From NCBI GenBank assembly GCA_018897875.1, contig JAHIKF010000192.1, positions 1 through 11,981 on the forward strand: DNA of 11,981 bases. Reading direction: 5' to 3'. This DNA comes from Pseudomonadota bacterium (lineage in GTDB: Bacteria > Desulfobacterota > Desulfobaccia > Desulfobaccales > 0-14-0-80-60-11). Shown one piece after another: positions 6,618-11,981 of this stretch. Each line of letters begins with the position of its first letter. Position 1 is the first letter of the stretch. The notes under the pieces were generated by a model. That model did not search any database. It was not told the DNA's origin and worked only from the letters and a program-made list of their open reading frames with translations. Both the position numbers and the translations under genes were made by a program.

Positions 6618-6777
6618 TCCGGGCAGGTCTTCTGGCTCCCGGATCGACCTACTACCTGCGCCTTCCCATCCCACTTTGGTGGAACAGTGGCCTCGTGCAG
6701 GGTTCGTCCCCGGTCACAGCGGCGGGACCGCGACGGCTCACACCGTCTTCCCCATTAAACCCCGAAGGGTACCCGGA
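6618..6777 (-). ncRNA. Cobalamin riboswitch aptamer
   Basis: Reading the minus strand, P1 is closed by TCCGGG (6777-6772) with CCCGGA (6623-6618). The conserved core follows in order: GGGAAGACGGTG, then GCGGTCCCGCCGCTGTGACC, then GCCACTG, then GGGAAGG, then the B12 box AGCCAGAAGACCTGCC just before the 3' P1 strand. These are the hallmark elements of the adenosylcobalamin-class riboswitch, and the roughly 160-base length fits. The predicted transcription start is about one base before P1. It sits upstream of btuC with a terminator in between, so the expected effect of ligand is premature termination of the btu-cbi operon. Confidence 0.96.
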
Positions 6778-6783
6778 TGCTTG

Positions 6784-6812
6784 AATATATAAAGTTACCC
6801 CGGGGCTGTCAA
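6784..6812 (-). promoter_or_regulatory. Sigma70-type promoter of the btu-cbi operon
   Basis: The minus strand reads TTGACA (6812-6807), a 17-base spacer, then TATATT (6789-6784). The -35 box is perfect and the -10 box has one mismatch to consensus. The expected start is near A6778, right at the riboswitch 5' end. The -35 box is only 25 bases past the hdrA stop at 6838, and no terminator for the upstream gene is visible in between. Confidence 0.88.
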
Positions 6813-6837
6813 CCTTAATCAGGTCGGGGCCGGGGGC

Positions 6838-8463
6838 TCAGCTTTCCCCGGCCAGATCGGTCAACAGGCGGATGACCCGGGCCGCCGCCCCGCTCCCCTG
6901 GCACACGGTCTCGGAGATATCCCGGGGCCCCTGGCAGGTGCCGGCCAGAAAGACCCCCGGCAGGGTGGACTCCAGGGGGTGCAGGATGGGGTGGCGCGCC
7001 TGGTAAAAGCCCAGCCCGTCTCTGGCTGGCGCCAGGTCCACAAAGGGCAGCGGCTCCCCGGACGCCTCCAAACCCACGGCCAGGACTGCCATGTCCACGG
7101 CCAGCTCCCCCCGCCCTCCCCTTTCCTGGTCCTCAAAGCAGATGACCGGGCGGCCATCGTCGCCCGCCTGGATGCGTCCCGGCAGCCCTTTGATGAACCG
7201 CACCCCCGCCGCCTGGGCCCGCAGATACAGCTCTTCAAAGCCTTTGCCCGAGGTGCGGATGTCGTTGTAGAAAATAGTGACCTCGCACTCCGGCTCATGT
7301 TCCAGGGCCAGCATGGCTTCCTTGATGGAGGCGGTGCAGCAATAGCCGGAGCAATAGGGCAGAAACCGCCGGTCCCGGGAGCCGACGCACTGGATAAAGG
7401 CCAGACGCCGCACCGGTTGCCCCCCGGGGGTTATGAGGCTGCCCAGGGTGGGACCGGTGGGGCAGACGATGCGCTCGAACTCCAGGTTGGTCACCACCCC
7501 GGGGATGCAGCCATAGCCGTATTCGCTCTTGATGGTCGGGTCGAAGGGCCGGGCCCCGGTGGCCAGGACAATGGCTCCCACCGTCAGCCGGCGCTGGCTG
7601 GGCCGGTAGAGGAGATTGATGGCCTGGTGTTCGCAGGCCTGGACGCACATCTGGCAGTCGATGCAGTAGTCCTTCTCGATGGTGGCCCTTAGCGGCACCG
7701 CCTGGGCGAAGATGATACGGATGCATTTCCGGGGCTTGAGACCCAGGTTCCAGCGGCTGGGCACGATCACCGGGCACACCGTGGTACAGGTGGCACAGCC
7801 CACGCACTTGCTCATGTTCACGTAGCGGGGCTTGATGGTGACTTCCACCTCGAAGCTCCCGGCCTGCCCGGCAATGCGGCTGAGACTGGCATAGCTGAGC
7901 AACTCGATGTTGGGGTGGGCGGCCACCTCCACCAGTTTTGGCCCCAGGATGCAGATGGAGCAGTCCAGGGTGGGGAAGGTCTTGTCCAACTGCGCCATGG
8001 TGCCGCCGATGCTCAAGGAGGACTCGGCCAGGTAGACCTTGAAGCCGGCGTTGGCCAGGTCCAGGGCCGCCTGGCAGCCCCCCACGCCGCCGCCCACCAC
8101 CAGCACCTCCCGGCAGACCGGGACCGCCGGGATTTCCGGCGGCTCCCGGGTCTCCAGGGCCAGGGTCAGGGCGCCTACCGCGGACTCCAGATCAGCGCAG
8201 GAGCGCACATCCACCACCGGCAGCCGCGCCTCCGGCGCCAGCGCCTGGAAAAAGCCGGCATGGATCTCCGGCCCGCACGCGGCCACCAGCCAGGGGCGGG
8301 CCTTGGCGGCCGTGATTTTCCGGAGCCGCGCCAGGCCGTCCGGCGTGCACAGAGGCGGGGCCAGGTCGGCCTGCACCCCCGCCTGTTTGAGCCGCGCCGC
8401 CAGCTCTCGGCCATCCATCGCCAGGTCGGGGCAGGCGCATATGAGCACTTTTCGCCGGGTCAT
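6838..8463 (-). CDS. HdrA-type FAD/iron-sulfur electron-transfer subunit, short form
   Basis: A 541-residue homologue of heterodisulfide reductase subunit A, a flavin and [4Fe-4S] protein that splits or merges electron flow in cytoplasmic Hdr complexes. The N-terminal domain is shortened (about 1-112 against about 145 in its neighbour) but keeps a sparse cysteine set (Cys9, Cys11, Cys39, Cys63). The FAD loop is VVGGGVGG (122-129). The HdrA hallmark DCSICILGPK is at 167-176. Two ferredoxin motifs follow (Cys220/223/226/230 and Cys267/270/273/277), then YCSGYCC (370-376), and the FAD C-terminal piece GVFLAGTCQGPRDI ends near 516. No MvhD domain is present. ATG 8463 has no ribosome binding site but no other start lies before the in-frame stop upstream. 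QmoA is an alternative name, but the protein is longer than usual QmoA and no qmoC or apr genes are visible. Confidence 0.88.
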   Translation of the reverse strand: MTRRKVLICACPDLAMDGRELAARLKQAGVQADLAPPLCTPDGLARLRKITAAKARPWLVAACGPEIHAGFFQALAPEARLPVVDVRSCADLESAVGALTLALETREPPEIPAVPVCREVLVVGGGVGGCQAALDLANAGFKVYLAESSLSIGGTMAQLDKTFPTLDCSICILGPKLVEVAAHPNIELLSYASLSRIAGQAGSFEVEVTIKPRYVNMSKCVGCATCTTVCPVIVPSRWNLGLKPRKCIRIIFAQAVPLRATIEKDYCIDCQMCVQACEHQAINLLYRPSQRRLTVGAIVLATGARPFDPTIKSEYGYGCIPGVVTNLEFERIVCPTGPTLGSLITPGGQPVRRLAFIQCVGSRDRRFLPYCSGYCCTASIKEAMLALEHEPECEVTIFYNDIRTSGKGFEELYLRAQAAGVRFIKGLPGRIQAGDDGRPVICFEDQERGGRGELAVDMAVLAVGLEASGEPLPFVDLAPARDGLGFYQARHPILHPLESTLPGVFLAGTCQGPRDISETVCQGSGAAARVIRLLTDLAGES

Positions 8464-8607
8464 AATACCGTTTTCGGTTTTCGGTTTTCTGTTAAAAAGA
8501 GCCTTAATGCCAATAAGTTAGCAAGATAGTTTGTTGCATTTGCAGGTGAACCTGCTAAAAGGCAGTTTGATCCCAAGCCACAGGCCTATTTATGAAAATA
8601 AGCCGGT

Positions 8608-8628
8608 GGGGCGGGCCTCCGTGCCCGC
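8608..8628. repeat. Dispersed palindrome, GGGGCGGGC family, copy 3
   Basis: Core GGGGCGGGC, CTCCGT, GCCCGC, with the 3' arm shorter than in copy 1 (TGCG follows instead of CCCC). Confidence 0.8.
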
Positions 8629-8645
8629 TGCGATCCTGATGCAAT

Positions 8646-8661
8646 GGTGCGCAGGCGCACC
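8646..8661. repeat. Palindrome with GGTGCGC arms
   Basis: GGTGCGC and GCGCACC separated by AG, followed by CTACG. Same general style as the other dispersed palindromes; only this copy was seen in the window. Confidence 0.6.
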
Positions 8662-8686
8662 CTACGGTATAGTTTTGGCATTGGTG

Positions 8687-8707
8687 GCACAGGCTTCCAG
8701 CCTGTGC
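8687..8707. repeat. Dispersed palindrome, GCACAGG family, copy 2
   Basis: Arms GCACAGGCT and AGCCTGTGC flank TCC. Compared with copy 1, one inner position differs on each arm and pairing is preserved. Confidence 0.85.
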
Positions 8708-8761
8708 GGCCGTAGGGCACGTCTCACGCGCCACTTCTTGGGGCCTAAAACGGACCCCACC

Positions 8762-8965
8762 TTACTTGTTCTCACGCCTCCTGGCCGTTACGGTCTCGCC
8801 GCCGATCCCCCAGTTGTCGGTTTCCACTTCATCAATCACGACCACGGTGGTGGCAGGGTTCTTGTGGAGCACCTTGACCAGCAGATCGGTAACTCCCTTG
8901 ATGAGTTCGGCTTTTTGTTCCGGTGTGGCGCCATCCTTGGTGATCTTGATATTTACAAAGGGCAT
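8762..8965 (-). CDS. 4-oxalocrotonate tautomerase family protein (DmpI/HP0924-like)
   Basis: This 67-residue protein starts MPFVNIKITKDG, giving the N-terminal proline that acts as the catalytic base after Met removal. It continues with TPEQKAELIKGVTDLL and ends in NPATTVVVIDEVETDNWGI plus GGE, the usual end of this subfamily. The frame opens eight codons earlier, but ATG 8965 is chosen because it exposes the proline and has AGGAGG four bases upstream. The positions aligned with Arg11 and Arg39 of classic 4-oxalocrotonate tautomerase appear to be Ala and Val, so the classic substrate is unlikely. Its ribosome binding site lies just past the HdrA-MvhD stop (8986), so it is almost certainly cotranscribed with that gene. 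The physiological substrate is unknown. Confidence 0.9.
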   Translation of the reverse strand: MPFVNIKITKDGATPEQKAELIKGVTDLLVKVLHKNPATTVVVIDEVETDNWGIGGETVTARRRENK

Positions 8966-8969
8966 ATAT

Positions 8970-8975
8970 CCTCCT
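8970..8975 (-). promoter_or_regulatory. Shine-Dalgarno of the tautomerase gene
   Basis: AGGAGG lies four bases before ATG 8965. It decides the start in favour of the form with proline as second residue and follows the HdrA-MvhD stop by about ten bases. Confidence 0.8.
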
Positions 8976-8985
8976 GGTTCTCCGA

Positions 8986-11370
8986 TCAAGGCAAGCCGCT
9001 GGTCGGATCTTGCGACTTTCCCTTTTCCCCTTTTACCCTTTTCCCCTCAATCTCTTCGGCCATTGCCTGGATGACCCGTTGAAAGGTCTTGCCCTCTGTA
9101 GCGGAAATCCACTCCAGGCGCAGGCGCGCCGGGTCGATGCCCTCTTTGGCCAGCTTGGGCCTCAGTTTTTCGATGCGGGCCTGGGCCCTGAGGTTACCGG
9201 ACACGTAATGGCAGTCTCCCGGCGGGTGGCAGCCCGAGACCAGCACTTGGCCGGCGCCCCGGGCGAAGGCATGGAGGATGAACTTGGGATGGACCCGCCC
9301 GGCGCACATGGTCCGGATGATCCTCACCGCTGGGGGGTATTGCATCCGGGACACCCCGGCGAAATCCGCCCCGGCATAGGAGCACCAGTTGCAGCAGAAG
9401 GCCAAAATCTTCTCCTCGGGATTGACCGCCAGGGCCTCATCAATCTGGGCCAGGATCATCTCGTCGGTAAAGCCCCGGGCAATGACCGCATTGCTGGGGC
9501 AGGCCCCGGCGCAGACCCCGCACCCCTTGCAGGCCGCTTCAATAATCCGGGCTTGACGAGTTTTCCCTTCTCCCACCATCTCCACCGCCTGGAACGGGCA
9601 TTCCTGGAAACAGGTCTCGCAGCCGATGCACAACTCCGGGTCCACGACGCAGATCAGGCCGTCCAGGGTGATGGTGTCGTGGGCCATGAGGGCCAAAATC
9701 TTGCCCGCGGCCCCGGAGCCCTGGGTAATGGACTCGGCCAGGTCCTTGGGGCCCTGACAGGCCCCGGCCAGGTAGATGCCGTCCAGCACCGTCTCCAGGG
9801 GGCGCAGCTTGGGATGGGATTCCATGAAAAAGCCGTCGGGTCCCACCGGCAGCTTCAGCACCTCCCGGAGGGTGGCGCCGTCCCCCGGCGTCATGCCCAC
9901 CGCCAGGACCATTAGGTCCACCCGGTCCCGGCTCACCCACTGCCCCAGTTCCTGGTCCGCCTCGATCACCAGGGAGCCCGCCTCACCGGGCCGGATATCC
10001 CGCACCCGGGCCCGCATGAACCCGATGCCCGCCTCTCGGGCCCGATTATACAGGGCCTCCCACTCCTTCTTGACCGTCCTGATATCCCGGTAATAGATGC
10101 GGATGCGGGCCTGGGGCAGGCGGGCCTTCAGTTCCAGGGCCTGCTTCAAGGCCGTGGGGCAGCAGACCCGGGAGCAGTAGCGGTTCCCCTCTTCCTCCCG
10201 GGAGCCGACGCACAGGACAAGGGCGATGTCCTGGGGCTCGACGGTGGCGCCATTTGCCAGCACCCGGCCCCCGGTAGGCCCCTGGGGGTCCAGCAGTCGT
10301 TCCAGGGTCACCGTGGTGATGACCTGGGGGAGGGCGGCCCAGGCTTCGTAACGGCTGCCCGCAGGCGTAAAGGGCGCGAAGCCCGTGGCCACCACGATAC
10401 TCCCAACGTCCAGGGTATGCTCGATCTCCCCCTCGGCCGTCAAGGTTATGGCCTGGCGGGGGCAGGCCGGGACGCACAGCCCGCAACGGTCGCAGTGCAA
10501 CGCATCCACCACATAGCGGGCCGGAAAGGCCGTGGGCGACGGCCGGTAGATGGCCGCCCGAAGACCTCGGCCCGGTTCCCGGTCATCCGGGACCTCAACC
10601 GGGCAGACCGCGGCGCACTCGCCACAGAGGTCACAGTCTTCGGTGACCCGCGGCCGGGCTTGCGTGACCTTCACCCGGTAGTTGCCCAGGTGGCCGCCGA
10701 CCCCAGTGACGGAGCTGTCGGTGAGCACCGTGATGCCGGGGTTAAGCGTCGCTGCGGCCATCATGGGGTTGATGAGGCTCACGATGCTCTGGCCCTGGGG
10801 AAAGGTCTTGTACAACCGGTTGGCCATGCCTCCCAGCACCGGGGCGCGCTCCACCAGAGTCACGGGAATCCCGGCGTGGGCGATATCCAGCGCGGCCCGA
10901 AGGCCGGCCGGGCCCCCGCCGATCACCAGGGCGGCGCGGGTCAGGGGCACCTGGCGCTCGGCCAGGGGCCGGGCCTCCCGCACCTTGGCCAGCCCCATGC
11001 GGATCAGTTCCAGGGCCTTCACCGTTGCTGCTTCCGGTTCCCGGGCGTGCACCCAGGAGCAGTGTTCCCGGATGTTGACGATTTCCAGGAGATAGGGATT
11101 GACGCCGTTTTCGGCCAACAGGCGCCGAAAAGTGGGCTCGTGGAGCTTGGGCGAGCAGGCCGCCACCACCATGCGGTTCAAACCGAACTGCTGGATATCC
11201 TTGGCTATATCCTTCTGGCCTGCCTCGGAGCACGAGTAGAGATGATCCCGGCACACCGCGACCCCCGGCAAACCCCGGGCCTGCTCCGCCAGGGCCTCAG
11301 GGCTGATGACCCCGGCGATGTTGTGCCCGCAGTGACAAATATAGAGGCCGATTCGGAGGTCTTTACTCAT
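8986..11370 (-). CDS. HdrA-MvhD fusion, electron-bifurcating-type iron-sulfur flavoprotein
   Basis: A 794-residue cytoplasmic protein joining heterodisulfide reductase subunit A to the MvhD subunit that normally links Hdr to a hydrogenase or dehydrogenase. The N-terminal domain is canonical: ICHCGHNI (Cys12, Cys14), YSCSEAGQ (Cys47), VVAACSPKLHEPTFR (Cys72) and NIREHCSWVH (Cys104). The FAD loop is GGGPAG (151-156). Ferredoxin motifs follow at Cys246/249/252/256 and 293/296/299/303, then YCSRVCC (398-404), GIYLAGACQGPKDL, two more ferredoxin motifs (Cys581/584/587/591 and 614/617/620/624), and an MvhD domain (about 654-775) with FCCNWC and GCHPPGDCHY. The DCSxC motif seen in the short HdrA is replaced by QGQSIVSLINP (192-202). 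The last 18 or so residues are a charged tail encoded by low-complexity DNA. QmoB has the same domain order but a different N-terminus. Confidence 0.92.
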   Translation of the reverse strand: MSKDLRIGLYICHCGHNIAGVISPEALAEQARGLPGVAVCRDHLYSCSEAGQKDIAKDIQQFGLNRMVVAACSPKLHEPTFRRLLAENGVNPYLLEIVNIREHCSWVHAREPEAATVKALELIRMGLAKVREARPLAERQVPLTRAALVIGGGPAGLRAALDIAHAGIPVTLVERAPVLGGMANRLYKTFPQGQSIVSLINPMMAAATLNPGITVLTDSSVTGVGGHLGNYRVKVTQARPRVTEDCDLCGECAAVCPVEVPDDREPGRGLRAAIYRPSPTAFPARYVVDALHCDRCGLCVPACPRQAITLTAEGEIEHTLDVGSIVVATGFAPFTPAGSRYEAWAALPQVITTVTLERLLDPQGPTGGRVLANGATVEPQDIALVLCVGSREEEGNRYCSRVCCPTALKQALELKARLPQARIRIYYRDIRTVKKEWEALYNRAREAGIGFMRARVRDIRPGEAGSLVIEADQELGQWVSRDRVDLMVLAVGMTPGDGATLREVLKLPVGPDGFFMESHPKLRPLETVLDGIYLAGACQGPKDLAESITQGSGAAGKILALMAHDTITLDGLICVVDPELCIGCETCFQECPFQAVEMVGEGKTRQARIIEAACKGCGVCAGACPSNAVIARGFTDEMILAQIDEALAVNPEEKILAFCCNWCSYAGADFAGVSRMQYPPAVRIIRTMCAGRVHPKFILHAFARGAGQVLVSGCHPPGDCHYVSGNLRAQARIEKLRPKLAKEGIDPARLRLEWISATEGKTFQRVIQAMAEEIEGKRVKGEKGKSQDPTSGLP

Positions 11371-11500
11371 GACAACAATGGCGCCTCAATAAAATGAGGA
11401 GGGCGAAAAGGCGAAAGGGGAAAAATATCGCCATAAAGCTCATCCCCTGGAAAGCCTCACACAAGATTATGGTCACACGTGCAATCCCAATTATTTGGTG

Positions 11501-11521
11501 GCACAGGCGTCTCGCCTGTGC
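11501..11521. repeat. Dispersed palindrome, GCACAGG family, copy 3
   Basis: Arms GCACAGGCG and CGCCTGTGC flank TCT. Two inner positions per arm differ from copy 1 and the pairing is fully preserved. Confidence 0.85.
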
Positions 11522-11576
11522 AGGCGTAGGCTAAACGTCCATAAACCACCAATGTTTCACCCCCGAGGATGAAAAA

Positions 11577-11650
11577 TCCCCCCTGCCCCCCTTTTTCAAA
11601 GGGGGGTATTAAAGTCCCCCTTTGGAAAAGGGGGATTTAGGGGGATTTGA
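11577..11650. repeat. Mirrored pair of CCCCCTTT/AAAGGGGG repeats
   Basis: CCCCCCTTT...AAAGGGGGG and a second unit, CCCCCTTT...AAAGGGGGATTT, face each other about ten bases apart, the same arrangement as the pair in btuF. It lies downstream of the partial ferredoxin gene and could also end its transcript, since hairpins with short T-runs form on the minus strand, but the repeat nature makes this uncertain. Confidence 0.7.
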
Positions 11651-11689
11651 AGTTTTTCACGGTAAAACCTGCGGCTACACCCGTCCCCA

Positions 11690-11981
11690 TTATTTATTCA
11701 CCAGCTTGCCGACCGCCGTTTCCCAGGCGTGAGAAAACTCCCCGGCTTCGGCCACCACTTCCTCCCGGACCAGGGTGATGGCCGCGTCGTCGCAGATGTT
11801 GACGCAGACCCCGCAGTAGGCGCAGTTCTCCACCCGGAACCCGACCCGGTCCCCCTCCCGGGCGATGGCCTTCACCGGGCAGAGCTCGATACATTTCACG
11901 CAGTCCGGCGGGCACTTGTGGTCGTCGATGACCAGGCGGCCGCGGAATTGGGGGTTGACGACAATGGCCTCATACTCGCAC
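11690..11981 (-). CDS. Partial 2x[4Fe-4S] ferredoxin-domain protein, C-terminal end
   Basis: The last 96 complete codons are visible; the gene continues beyond the right edge. The fragment starts CEYEAIVVNPQFRGRLVI and has two cysteine clusters: CPPDCVKCIELCP, with three residues between the first two cysteines instead of two, and CAYCGVCVNIC followed by DD rather than proline. A 30-residue tail (VREEVVAEAGEFSHAWETAV and on) ends in LVNK. It would carry electrons between two clusters or act as the ferredoxin end of a larger subunit. The neighbouring HdrA genes suggest a redox complex, but about 320 bases of repeats intervene and no family name can be given from the fragment. Confidence 0.75.
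   Translation of the reverse strand, partial: CEYEAIVVNPQFRGRLVIDDHKCPPDCVKCIELCPVKAIAREGDRVGFRVENCAYCGVCVNICDDAAITLVREEVVAEAGEFSHAWETAVGKLVNK

Larger units (their letters stand above)
8464..8761. other. Gap between tautomerase and short HdrA genes, repeat-filled
   Basis: Contains palindromes of the GGGGCGGGC family (8608-8628) and GCACAGG family (8687-8707), a GGTGCGC palindrome (8646-8661), and tandem CGGTTTT units (about 8469-8487) directly before the short HdrA start. No gene and no convincing promoter is seen. Confidence 0.65.
11371..11689. other. Gap upstream of the HdrA-MvhD gene, repeat-filled
   Basis: Contains a GCACAGG palindrome (11501-11521) and a mirrored pair of C/G-rich repeats (11577-11650). 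The 5' leader holds a small hairpin, CCTCA paired with TGAGG (11399-11384 on the minus strand), whose GAGG is the only Shine-Dalgarno candidate for the start at 11370, with a long 13-base spacer. GGCGAAA-type short repeats lie at about 11401-11421. No clear promoter was seen. Confidence 0.6.

Noticed and set aside
8966..8989. Longer tautomerase start giving MIGEPGGY before MPFVN
   Set aside because: It would bury the catalytic N-terminal proline and would ignore the AGGAGG placed for ATG 8965.
6838..11370. Naming the HdrA pair qmoA and qmoB
   Set aside because: The domain order of the fusion fits QmoB, but its N-terminus is canonical HdrA (CHCG, YSCS, CSWVH), the partner is longer than usual QmoA, a tautomerase lies between, and no qmoC or aprAB is visible.
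10417..11397. Plus-strand open frame of 326 codons opposite the HdrA-MvhD gene
   Set aside because: No recognisable domain, low-complexity composition and complete overlap with a strongly supported gene.

Overview
The window is GC-rich bacterial DNA and every supported gene lies on the minus strand, so transcription runs from the right edge to the left. The gene content is two HdrA-type flavin/iron-sulfur subunits (one fused to an MvhD domain), another polyferredoxin-like protein, and cobyrinic acid enzymes next to a corrinoid importer. This suggests an anaerobe, most likely a Desulfobacterota (former Deltaproteobacteria) sulfate reducer or syntroph. That placement is inferred from gene content and repeat style, not from a marker gene.

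Right part (about 6838-11981), in transcription order: the 3' end of a cysteine-rich 2x[4Fe-4S] protein cut by the window edge; a repeat-filled gap; an HdrA-MvhD fusion of 794 aa; a 67-aa 4-oxalocrotonate-tautomerase-family protein with a strong ribosome binding site just downstream; another repeat-filled gap; and a 541-aa HdrA paralogue. The two HdrA proteins have kept different halves of the usual cysteine set, so a heterodimeric electron-bifurcating or electron-confurcating module is plausible. No HdrB, HdrC, hydrogenase or dehydrogenase partner is visible.

Middle (6393-6837): a near-consensus sigma70 promoter (TTGACA, 17 bp, TATATT), then a cobalamin riboswitch that starts at the predicted transcript 5' end, then an intrinsic terminator with a competing antiterminator. 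This is a complete B12-responsive attenuation leader for the genes to its left.

Left part (1-6392): btuC, btuD and btuF (corrinoid ABC importer, overlapping genes), cbiA (cobyrinate a,c-diamide synthase), cbiC (precorrin-8X methylmutase), cbiL (precorrin-2/factor II C20-methyltransferase) and the first 41 codons of a gene with a hydrophobic N-terminus. Overlapping stop/start codons (btuC/btuD, btuD/btuF, cbiC/cbiL, cbiL/next) point to one B12-repressed operon combining corrinoid uptake with ring synthesis.

Several families of short GC-rich palindromes fill the wider gaps: 1480-1842, 3244-3364, 6393-6490, 8464-8761 and 11371-11689. One cluster sits inside the btuF reading frame, where it appears to encode the region upstream of the signal peptide. 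One palindrome family shows paired arm changes that keep the hairpin intact.
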